This document shows positions 1 to 5,371 of a stretch of DNA of 7,669 nucleotides, piece after piece (positions within the stretch are counted from its first letter, which is position 1; every line of letters begins with the position of its first letter). The stretch spans positions 1 to 7,669 of the forward strand of contig CALMVY010000083.1 of the NCBI GenBank assembly GCA_937873245.1, in the 5' to 3' direction. This stretch comes from an uncultured Arthrobacter sp. Its GTDB lineage: Bacteria; Actinomycetota; Actinomycetes; Actinomycetales; Micrococcaceae. The position numbers and the translations under genes are program-made. The notes under the pieces are model-generated. The model saw only the letters and a list, made by a program, of their open reading frames with translations, was not told the DNA's origin and searched no databases.

Positions 1-66
1 CAGCTTCCAGCCCGCGGCATCTCGCGCGCGGCCCTTGCAATCCCTGCGGCCGTTCGGGATGATGCC

Positions 67-89
67 TAGGCACGGTGCTTTAGTGCCTA
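67..89. promoter_or_regulatory. Inverted repeat upstream of the ZIP-like gene; candidate metalloregulator operator
   Basis: A perfect 7-bp inverted repeat, TAGGCAC (67-73) and GTGCCTA (83-89), is separated by 9 nt. It overlaps a second perfect palindrome, TGCCTAGGCA (63-72). No T-rich tract follows, so it looks more like an operator than a terminator of an upstream gene. It ends 17 nt before the chosen ATG, close to where a promoter or transcript start would lie. The half-site read as TTAGGCA resembles the TTAGG half-sites of DtxR/IdeR/MntR-type regulators, but that link is inferred. The same TGCCTAA string recurs upstream of mntH (5318-5324). Confidence 0.4.
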
Positions 90-94
90 AGCCG

Positions 95-101
95 AAGGGG
101 G
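95..101 (+). promoter_or_regulatory. Shine-Dalgarno deciding the ZIP-like start
   Basis: AAGGGGG at 95-101 lies 5 nt before ATG 107. The alternative upstream TTG at 35 has no comparable site, and starting there would read through the inverted repeat and add a basic, proline-rich leader atypical of this family. The ATG at 107 is therefore preferred. Confidence 0.6.
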
Positions 102-106
102 CGCCG

Positions 107-826
107 ATGCTGCAGGCATTTGGCTGGGGTCTGCTTGCCGGGTCCTCGTACTTCCTGGGTGGACTGCTCGCCCTGCGGTGGCGCGTTGGCAACAGCGTCC
201 TGCTCGGCATCCTGACCGGGCTCGGTGCCGGCGCCCTGCTCTCGGCCGTCGCCTACAAGCTCATCGCCGAGGCCGGGCGGCTGGCCGGCGGAAGCGGTTA
301 TGTCGGAGTGGGACTGATCGGCGGGGCCGTGGCGACGGCGTGGGTGGTGACGGGTGCCGTGCCCGGCCAGCGGCTGTCCGAACCTCCCGTACACGAGCCC
401 AGGTTCCTTGTGATCGGGCTGTCCGTGGTCGCCGAAGCTGTTGTTATCACCGGGGCGCTACTCAGCGGCTACGGCATCAGTGCCGCGGTTCTTGCCGCGG
501 TCTTCCTCTGCGGCGTGCCCGAGGCCATGGCCGACACCGGACCGCTGCGCAAGTCAGGCATGACCGCCCGCCACGTCATGTCCGCCTGGCTGGCCATGAC
601 GTTCTTGTGCGCCGCATCAGTGGCCGTCTTCACGGTGCTGCTGCGGGCAGCCCCGCCCGAGGTGGTGGCCTTCGCGCTGGCCTTTGCCGGCGGCGGCGTC
701 CTGACGAACGTAACGACCCGCATGGTGCCGGAGGGGCTCCGGGACGCCGGCGCCGCCACCGGCATCGCGATCGCCGTCGGATTCGGCCTCTCGTTCGCCC
801 TTGTGGAGATCCTCGGCGGACACTGA
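107..826 (+). CDS. ZIP-like integral membrane protein, putative divalent metal transporter
   Basis: A 239-residue, very hydrophobic protein with about eight predicted membrane helices (roughly 2-24, 30-56, 63-85, 100-121, 122-144, 155-180, 184-204, 214-236), the helix number of the ZIP family. Helix 5 carries CGVPEAMADTGPLRKSG (135-151), which lines up with the ZIP signature H-E/N-x-P-E-G followed by a PL-R-SG end. Helix 4 keeps a Glu (E110), and helix 7/8 has TRMVPEG (204-210), like the ZIP ending. The histidines and second acid of the canonical metal site are replaced: Cys135 and Gly136 in helix 5, Ser and Val in helix 4. Substrate, direction and even transport activity are therefore uncertain. 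It stands alone, convergent with the TlpA-like gene. It could instead be a degenerate ZIP homologue with a sensory or structural role. Confidence 0.65.
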   Translation: MLQAFGWGLLAGSSYFLGGLLALRWRVGNSVLLGILTGLGAGALLSAVAYKLIAEAGRLAGGSGYVGVGLIGGAVATAWVVTGAVPGQRLSEPPVHEPRFLVIGLSVVAEAVVITGALLSGYGISAAVLAAVFLCGVPEAMADTGPLRKSGMTARHVMSAWLAMTFLCAASVAVFTVLLRAAPPEVVAFALAFAGGGVLTNVTTRMVPEGLRDAGAATGIAIAVGFGLSFALVEILGGH

Positions 827-833
827 GGCCGCC

Positions 834-847
834 GCCGGGACCCCGGC
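834..847 (+). terminator. Weak GC hairpin after the ZIP-like gene
   Basis: GCCGG (834-838) pairs with CCGGC (843-847) across a 4-nt loop, 7 nt after the stop of the ZIP-like gene and within the 56-nt convergent gap before the end of the TlpA-like gene. There is no T tract, so it is at best a weak or factor-assisted terminator. Confidence 0.25.
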
Positions 848-882
848 CCTGTCTGCTTGGACCTCATTGTCTCTGTCACGGC

Positions 883-1509
883 TCACGGTTCCTTGAGTGC
901 GCTGCTGATGAGGGCTTTGAGGGTGCTCTTTTCGGCGAGGCCGAGGACCCGGGCCGCCACTTTGCCCTGTCTGTCAAGGACGAGTGTGGTGGGCACCGCG
1001 CGCGGCGGGACGTGGTCGGCCAGAGCCAGAAGGACACCGCCGTCTGAGTCGTTGAAACTCGGGTAGGTCGTGCCGAAAGTTCGTTCGAACGCGGCTGCGG
1101 TGGCTGCGGTGTCGCGGACGTTGATGCCGTAAAACGCCACGCCGTCGTTCTTGAATTCCTGGTGCAGGGCTTCCAGGTCGGGGGCTTCCTTGCGGCAGGG
1201 CGCGCAGGCGGCGTACCAGACGTTTAGGACCGTGGGATTCCCTCTCCAGGCGGAAGAGCTGACAACCGTGCCGTCAAAGAGCTTCCCGGTCATTTCAACT
1301 GCCGGTGTCCGGGTATCGGGGCTGTATTCGGAGACAGAACCGTCCCCGGCGATGTAGTTCTTGTTGTCCCCGGCCCGGCCTTGGGCTGCCAGTGTGTCGG
1401 GGGCGGCGCAGCCGGCCAGGAGGACCGCGGCAGACGCTGCGCCGAGCAGCAGTCCGCGCCGTCCCGGGAGCGGGATGGCCGGCGGAGTGGCCGAGTTGTT
1501 GGTGTTCAT
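883..1509 (-). CDS. TlpA/ResA-like thioredoxin-fold lipoprotein
   Basis: A 208-residue secreted thiol-disulfide protein. Residues 17-34 form a lipoprotein signal: RR at 17-18, a hydrophobic stretch, then lipobox LAGC with Cys34 as the lipidated residue. The RRGLLLG start is also compatible with Tat export. The thioredoxin fold follows from about residue 68: the active site NVWYAACAPCRKEAPDLE has redox cysteines C102 and C105, and the cis-proline loop AVPTTLVLD has P173. The TlpA family usually has WCxPC; here Ala replaces the Trp before the CxxC. It would act on the outer face of the membrane, reducing or oxidising exported protein thiols. It lies 17 nt downstream of ccdA on the same strand, with AGGA about 7 nt before its ATG, so the two are probably co-transcribed and CcdA is its likely electron donor. 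Its specific client is unknown. Confidence 0.88.
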   Translation of the reverse strand: MNTNNSATPPAIPLPGRRGLLLGAASAAVLLAGCAAPDTLAAQGRAGDNKNYIAGDGSVSEYSPDTRTPAVEMTGKLFDGTVVSSSAWRGNPTVLNVWYAACAPCRKEAPDLEALHQEFKNDGVAFYGINVRDTAATAAAFERTFGTTYPSFNDSDGGVLLALADHVPPRAVPTTLVLDRQGKVAARVLGLAEKSTLKALISSALKEP

Positions 1510-1526
1510 GTCCTGGTCCTACCGGG

Positions 1527-2276
1527 TCAGACGGGCGTGATGACGGTGGCGGCGAGGTTCTGCAGTTGATAGATCCAGAGCATCCAGATCCCGGAGACCA
1601 TCAGGATTCCGACGAGCATGAGCAGGGAACCGCCGATGATGTTGAAGGCGCGGATGTGCCGGCGGACGAAGCCCAGGGTTCTGGTCACCCAGTTCAGGCC
1701 CAGGGCCGCCAGCACGAAGGGGATGCCCAGCCCCAGGCAGTACAGGAATCCCAGCAGTGCCCCGCGCCAGGGATCACCGGTGGTGGTGCTTAATGCCAGG
1801 ACGGCGCTGAGGGTCGGGCCCATGCACGGGGTCCAGCCGAGGCCGAAAACGATGCCGAGCAGCGGGGCGCCGGCGATTCCTGTTCTGGGCCTGAAGGACA
1901 GCTTCCGGGTGGTTTGCAGGAAGGATAAACCGCCGACCAGGACCACGCCCATGAACACGACGAAGACACCCATGGCACGGATCAGCGTGTCCTGCCATTG
2001 CAGCAGCCAGCCGCCGATCACCCCGAACGCCGCCCCGTAGGCTGTAAACACGGCAGCGAATCCGAGGATGAACAGCCCGACGCCGGTCAGGACCCGGCGC
2101 CGGTTGTCCGCCCGGCCGGGATCGGTCAGTCCGGAGACGTAGCCCAGATACCCGGGCACCAACGGCAGAATGCAGGGCGAGATGAACGAGACAGTCCCCG
2201 CGGTCATGGCCAGGGGCATGGCCACCAGCAGCGCACCTGACTGCACCATCTCGGCGAAATACCCGCCAATGCTCAT
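1527..2276 (-). CDS. ccdA: CcdA-family cytochrome c biogenesis / thiol electron-transfer membrane protein
   Basis: A 249-residue, roughly six-helix membrane protein of the CcdA/DsbD-beta family, which carries electrons from cytoplasmic thioredoxin across the membrane to extracytoplasmic thiol proteins. The two family-defining cysteines are visible: C35 in FISPCILPLVPGYLGY (31-46) and C151 in GWTPCMGPT (147-155). Both are followed by the usual prolines and glycines. The length fits the family (about 240-250). Possible starts further upstream at 2369 and 2294 lack a good ribosome site and add a hydrophilic leader; ATG 2276 has GAGGAG six bases before it. It is the first gene of the - strand pair with the TlpA-like lipoprotein and is transcribed divergently from the ArsR-type regulator, so it may share that regulator's control region. 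No other cytochrome c maturation gene (ResB/ResC) is present, so a general thiol-transfer role is as likely as heme ligation. Confidence 0.9.
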   Translation of the reverse strand: MSIGGYFAEMVQSGALLVAMPLAMTAGTVSFISPCILPLVPGYLGYVSGLTDPGRADNRRRVLTGVGLFILGFAAVFTAYGAAFGVIGGWLLQWQDTLIRAMGVFVVFMGVVLVGGLSFLQTTRKLSFRPRTGIAGAPLLGIVFGLGWTPCMGPTLSAVLALSTTTGDPWRGALLGFLYCLGLGIPFVLAALGLNWVTRTLGFVRRHIRAFNIIGGSLLMLVGILMVSGIWMLWIYQLQNLAATVITPV

Positions 2277-2282
2277 CGCCAG

Positions 2283-2288
2283 CTCCTC
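2283..2288 (-). promoter_or_regulatory. Shine-Dalgarno deciding the ccdA start
   Basis: On the - strand GAGGAG sits 6 nt before ATG 2276. It lies inside the longer reading frame from 2294 or 2369, and those upstream starts have no comparable site, so 2276 is the best start. Confidence 0.65.
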
Positions 2289-2388
2289 AGTCATACCGAA
2301 ACGTCCCGCGGCAGCGCGATCCTTCACGGACCCTGGGCCACGATGCCCCGGGCGCGGCGGCGTCGACATCCCGCCGCGTCCTGCCCCA

Positions 2389-2437
2389 TCGACAGTACGG
2401 GACGCCCGGCGATAACATCAAAATCTTGCGGTATCAT
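2389..2437 (+). promoter_or_regulatory. Candidate promoter(s) of the cmtR-cadA-lspA operon
   Basis: Two solutions fit the AT-rich patch in this otherwise GC-rich divergent region. One is TATCAT at 2432-2437 as -10 (5 of 6 matches to TATAAT), placing the transcript start near the ATG at 2444 and giving a leaderless mRNA, common in actinobacteria; no good -35 is seen for it. The other is TCGACA (2389-2394) with TAACAT (2413-2418), 18 nt apart, starting near 2425. No Shine-Dalgarno is visible before 2444, which fits a leaderless start. The divergent ccdA promoter must also lie between 2277 and about 2450; I could not place it confidently. Confidence 0.4.
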
Positions 2438-2453
2438 CGCTATATGACGATAC
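2431..2453. promoter_or_regulatory. Imperfect palindrome at the cmtR start; probable ArsR/CmtR operator
   Basis: Arms GTATCATC (2431-2438) and GACGATAC (2446-2453) are inverted repeats with one mismatch in eight, around a 7-nt centre. The palindrome covers the TATCAT -10 candidate and the ATG at 2444, so a bound repressor would block initiation directly. ArsR/SmtB repressors are known to bind such 12-2-12-like or related AT-rich palindromes overlapping their own promoters. Its position in the divergent region would also allow control of ccdA. Binding is inferred. Confidence 0.6.
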
Positions 2454-2830
2454 AAATTGGCGGCACTCCAGATGACTGCGGTCAGCTGGATCCCGCGGCG
2501 GCTTTGTTTCATTCCTTGAGTGACCCGACCCGGCTGAGCATTGTGAAGCGGATGGCCGGCGGGGAGGTGCGGGTCAGTGACCTGACCCGGGAGCTGCGCC
2601 TGGCTCAGTCCACGGTCTCGGCGCACGTGGCGTGCCTGCGGGACTGCCGCCTGGTCGAGGGCCGGGTGCAGGGCCGCAGCGTGTACTACTCGCTGTCCCG
2701 ACCGGAATTGATGGACATGCTCGCCCAGGCTGAGATCCTGCTTGCCGCCACCGGCAACGCGGTCAGCCTGTGCCCGAACTACGGCACCGGCAACGCCGGC
2801 GCCCCCCTTGCAAAGGAGAACGCACGATGA
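2444..2830 (+). CDS. cmtR: ArsR/SmtB-family metal-sensing repressor, CmtR type (Cd/Pb sensor)
   Basis: A 128-residue winged-helix repressor. The DNA-binding core runs from LFHSLSDPTRLSIVKRM (21-37) through the recognition helix region AQSTVSAHVACLRDCRLV (54-71) to the wing GRVQGRSVYYSL (73-84). Three cysteines fit the CmtR-type site: C64 and C68 in the recognition helix (ACLRDC) and C110 near the C-terminus, a spacing of 4 and then 42. M. tuberculosis CmtR uses C57, C61 and C102 to bind Cd(II) or Pb(II). An extra Cys12 is present. An in-frame TTG at 2426 would add six residues; ATG 2444 is preferred because it fits a leaderless transcript from the TATCAT element. The stop overlaps the ATPase start (ATGA), so the two are translationally coupled. 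Expected role: repress this operon until cadmium or lead binds. Confidence 0.87.
   Translation: MTIQIGGTPDDCGQLDPAAALFHSLSDPTRLSIVKRMAGGEVRVSDLTRELRLAQSTVSAHVACLRDCRLVEGRVQGRSVYYSLSRPELMDMLAQAEILLAATGNAVSLCPNYGTGNAGAPLAKENAR
2812..2818 (+). promoter_or_regulatory. Shine-Dalgarno deciding the cadA start
   Basis: AAAGGAG ends 8 nt before ATG 2827, inside the last codons of the regulator gene. It selects 2827 over the in-frame ATG-less extension that begins near 2770 and would put an arginine-rich leader on the ATPase. Confidence 0.65.
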
Positions 2831-4779
2831 GTGACGCCTGCGGATGCAGCGATGACAAGCCCGGAACCGAATCCGAAGAGGCAGAGGAAGCCGTAGGGTT
2901 CTGGCAGGTGAGCGAAATCCGCGCGGCCGCGGTCTCCGGCGTGCTGCTGCTCGCAGCCTGGATCGCCTCCCTGACCGGTGCCCCCGAATGGCTGCGACTC
3001 CCGCTGGAAATCGCGGCGTTGCTGGTGGCTGCGTGGACCTTCGTCCCCTCCACCCTGCGGCGCCTGACCAAGGGCAAGATCGGCGTCGGGACGCTGATGA
3101 CGATCGCCGCGGCCGGCGCGGTCGCCCTGGGCCAGTTCGAGGAAGCGGCCATGCTCGCCTTCCTCTACTCGATCTCGGAAGGCCTGGAGGAATATTCGCT
3201 GGCGAAAACACGTCGCGGCCTGCGGGCTTTGCTGGACCTGGTCCCGGCCGAAGCGACGGTGCTGCGGGGCGGGACCGAGGTCGCCGTCTCCCCGGCCGAC
3301 CTTACTTTGGGGGACCGGATGGTCGTCCGCCCGGGTGAACGGCTCGCAACCGACGGCAGGATCATCACCGGCCGCACGTCCCTGGACACCTCGGCGCTCA
3401 CCGGCGAATCCGTGCCGGTCGAGGCCGGGCCGGGGAGCGAGGTCTTTGCCGGGTCGATCAACGGAACCGGCCCGCTGGAAGTCGAAGTGACCAGCACGGC
3501 GGAGAACAACTCACTGGCCAGGATCGTGCACATCGTGGAGGCCGAGCAGTCCCGCAAGGGACCGGGCCAGCGCCTGGCCGACTCCATCGCCAGCAAGCTC
3601 GTCCCGGGCATCCTGATTGCCGCCGCGCTGATTATCGTCGTCGGCTTCATCGTCGGGGAGCCGCTGCTGTGGTTCGAACGCGCCCTCGTGGTCCTGGTCG
3701 CCGCCTCGCCCTGCGCCCTGGCCATCTCCGTGCCCGTGACGGTCGTCGCCTCCGTCGGCGCGGCCTCCCGCATCGGCGTGCTCATTAAAGGCGGCGGCGC
3801 CCTGGAAACCCTCGGCAAAATCCGCACCATCGCCCTGGACAAGACCGGCACCCTGACCCGGAACAAACCCACCGTGATCGACGTCGCCGCGACCGGGTCC
3901 GCGACCCGGGAACAGATCCTCGCCCTCGCCGCCGGGCTCGAAGCCCGCAGCGAACACCCCCTCGCCCGCGCCATCCTCGCCGCCGCCCCCGACCGCGCGG
4001 CCGTCACCGACGTCGACACCGTCCCCGGCGCCGGCCTTGAGGGCCAGTTCGAGGGAAAGACCGTCCGGCTCGGCCGTCCCGGCTGGATCAACCCCGGCCC
4101 CCTGGCCGCCGAGGTGGAGCGGATGCAACACGCAGGCGCCACCGCCGTCCTGATCGAGGACGACGGACTGGTCATCGGCGCCGTCGCGGTCCGTGACGAG
4201 CTGCGCCCCGAGGCCGCCTCGGTCATCGCCCGGCTCACCGCCTCCGGGTACACCACGGCCATGCTCACCGGAGACAACCTCATCACGGCCACCGCCCTGG
4301 GCAAGGCCGCCGGCATCACCGAGGTCCACGCCGACCTCCGCCCCGAGGACAAAGCGGAGATCATCCGCACGCTCAGGTCCCGGCAGCCAACCGCCATGGT
4401 CGGGGACGGCGTCAATGACGCCCCGGCCCTCGCGACCGCCGACATCGGCGTCGCGATGGGCGCCATGGGCACCGACGTCGCGATCGAAACCGCCGACATC
4501 GCCCTGATGGGCGAGGACCTGAACCACCTGCCCCAGGTCCTGGACCACGCCCGCAGGACCCGGTCCATCATGCTCCAGAACGTCGGCCTGTCCCTGCTGC
4601 TGATCGCCGTGCTGATTCCCCTGGCCCTGGTCGGTGCGCTCGGCCTGGCCGCCGTAGTCCTCATCCACGAACTGGCCGAAATCGTCGTGATCGCCAACGG
4701 CGTCCGGGCCGGCAGGATCAGCCGCAAAACCACGCTCAACGCCGCCCGACCCGCCCCGGCCTTGGAACCGGCAGCATGA
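2827..4779 (+). CDS. cadA: P1B-type heavy-metal-transporting ATPase (CadA/CtpG-like, Cd/Pb/Zn/Co export)
   Basis: A 650-residue ATP-driven metal exporter of the inner membrane, complete for the family. Visible in order: a short hydrophilic N-terminus with CGC (C5, C7) and an acidic stretch instead of an HMA domain; four helices (about 34-118); actuator loop TGES (192-195); the metal-site helix SPC (294-296); phosphorylation motif DKTGT with D338; SEHPLA (375-380), the P1B HP motif that positions ATP; TGDN (481-484); hinge GDGVND (526-531); and a last helix with HELAEIVVIANG (614-625). SPC with a helix-8 HE is the P1B-4 type of membrane site rather than the CPC of classical CadA/ZntA; in M. 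tuberculosis the CmtR-controlled pump is CtpG, which this resembles. The name cadA is by role. It overlaps the regulator upstream and lspA downstream by 4 nt each. Substrate is inferred mainly from the CmtR-type regulator. Confidence 0.92.
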   Translation: MSDACGCSDDKPGTESEEAEEAVGFWQVSEIRAAAVSGVLLLAAWIASLTGAPEWLRLPLEIAALLVAAWTFVPSTLRRLTKGKIGVGTLMTIAAAGAVALGQFEEAAMLAFLYSISEGLEEYSLAKTRRGLRALLDLVPAEATVLRGGTEVAVSPADLTLGDRMVVRPGERLATDGRIITGRTSLDTSALTGESVPVEAGPGSEVFAGSINGTGPLEVEVTSTAENNSLARIVHIVEAEQSRKGPGQRLADSIASKLVPGILIAAALIIVVGFIVGEPLLWFERALVVLVAASPCALAISVPVTVVASVGAASRIGVLIKGGGALETLGKIRTIALDKTGTLTRNKPTVIDVAATGSATREQILALAAGLEARSEHPLARAILAAAPDRAAVTDVDTVPGAGLEGQFEGKTVRLGRPGWINPGPLAAEVERMQHAGATAVLIEDDGLVIGAVAVRDELRPEAASVIARLTASGYTTAMLTGDNLITATALGKAAGITEVHADLRPEDKAEIIRTLRSRQPTAMVGDGVNDAPALATADIGVAMGAMGTDVAIETADIALMGEDLNHLPQVLDHARRTRSIMLQNVGLSLLLIAVLIPLALVGALGLAAVVLIHELAEIVVIANGVRAGRISRKTTLNAARPAPALEPAA

Positions 4780-5291
4780 GCGCCGAAACCGCGGCCAGCC
4801 CGGCGTCGCACGGGTTGGCCGCTCGCCGGATCAGAACCGTGCTGCTCGTCGCGGCAGCCGTCCTGGCCGCCGCCGACCTGGCCATCAAAGCCCTGGCCGA
4901 AGCCGTACTCTCCACCGGCGCGGCAACCGATCTGGGCCCGATCAACATCCGGCTGCTCTACAACCCCGGTGTCGCGTTCAGCCTCGGAGCGGACCTGGCA
5001 CCCTGGATCGTCATCGCCGCCACCGGGCTGATCATCGCGGCCCTGACCTGGTACACCGTCTCCACCGCCCCGGCCATGACCCGCCTGTCGCGGGCCGGCG
5101 CTGCATTGCTGCTGGGCGGGGCTTTGGGCAACTTCATCGACCGGCTCGACGGGCGCGGCGTCGTGGACTACCTGCACAGCGGATGGTTTCCCACCTTCAA
5201 CCTCGCCGACGTTTTCGTCACCATCGGGGTAAGTCTGTACGTTTTGGGCACATTCGCGGCGGCGGGAGGCAGGAACGGAAGTCGCTTATAG
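4776..5291 (+). CDS. lspA: Lipoprotein signal peptidase (signal peptidase II)
   Basis: A 171-residue membrane aspartic protease that removes the signal peptide of lipid-modified prolipoproteins. Family marks are visible: DLAIK (34-38) in the first helix, NPGVAFSLG (63-71), GGALGNFIDRL (114-124) with catalytic D122, GVVDYLHSGWFPTFNLADVFVTIG (128-151) with catalytic D145, and four hydrophobic helices. Its ATG overlaps the stop of the ATPase (ATGA) and only a weak GGA precedes it, so translation probably depends on coupling to cadA. LspA genes linked to metal ATPases are known, for instance PbrC-type peptidases of lead-resistance operons, and are thought to be additional to the housekeeping copy. 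Here the only lipoprotein in view is the TlpA-like protein (883-1509), a possible client. The penultimate codon is a rare TTA. Confidence 0.93.
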   Translation: MSAETAASPASHGLAARRIRTVLLVAAAVLAAADLAIKALAEAVLSTGAATDLGPINIRLLYNPGVAFSLGADLAPWIVIAATGLIIAALTWYTVSTAPAMTRLSRAGAALLLGGALGNFIDRLDGRGVVDYLHSGWFPTFNLADVFVTIGVSLYVLGTFAAAGGRNGSRL

Positions 5292-5295
5292 CCAC

Positions 5296-5316
5296 CCCGA
5301 AGCCCCGTTTTTCGGG
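5296..5316 (+). terminator. Possible weak terminator after lspA
   Basis: CCCGAA (5296-5301) pairs with TTCGGG (5311-5316) across a 9-nt loop, starting 5 nt after the lspA stop. The run of five T lies in the loop and arm rather than after the stem, so the hairpin is weak as an intrinsic terminator. It may partly separate mntH from the cadA operon. Confidence 0.3.
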
Positions 5317-5317
5317 A

Positions 5318-5338
5318 TGCCTAAATTAACGCTATCCT
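5318..5338 (+). promoter_or_regulatory. Candidate mntH promoter/operator region
   Basis: TGCCTAAATTAA (5318-5329) is an AT-rich element in the 80-nt gap before mntH. It shares TGCCTAA with the inverted repeat upstream of the ZIP-like gene (84-90). TATCCT at 5333-5338 is a possible -10 (4 of 6), with no good -35. AAGGAA at 5361-5366, five bases before the ATG, is the ribosome binding site. A DtxR/MntR-type manganese or iron repressor is the family that usually controls mntH; its binding here is only suggested. Confidence 0.35.
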
Positions 5339-5371
5339 CGTCCTATCAGCACCCGAGGACAAGGAACACCG

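Noticed and set aside
178..1047. Second + frame inside the ZIP-like gene, running into the TlpA-like gene
   Set aside because: Arg-rich out-of-frame translation without domain or ribosome site; it crosses two well-supported genes.
2324..3211. Open frame on the - strand across the divergent region and the regulator (295 codons)
   Set aside because: It is rich in Arg and Pro, has no recognisable domain, and runs opposite a clear ArsR-family gene.
3165..5177. Long open frame on the - strand opposite cadA and lspA (670 codons), with another at 3511-4668
   Set aside because: The + strand encodes a complete P-type ATPase and LspA with all motifs. The antisense translations are low-complexity Arg/Ser/Gly/Asp-rich shadows of GC-rich codons.
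5286..5288. Rare TTA codon at the end of lspA, as a possible bldA-type control
   Set aside because: It is the last sense codon, and TTA-based control is a Streptomyces feature not expected in this group.
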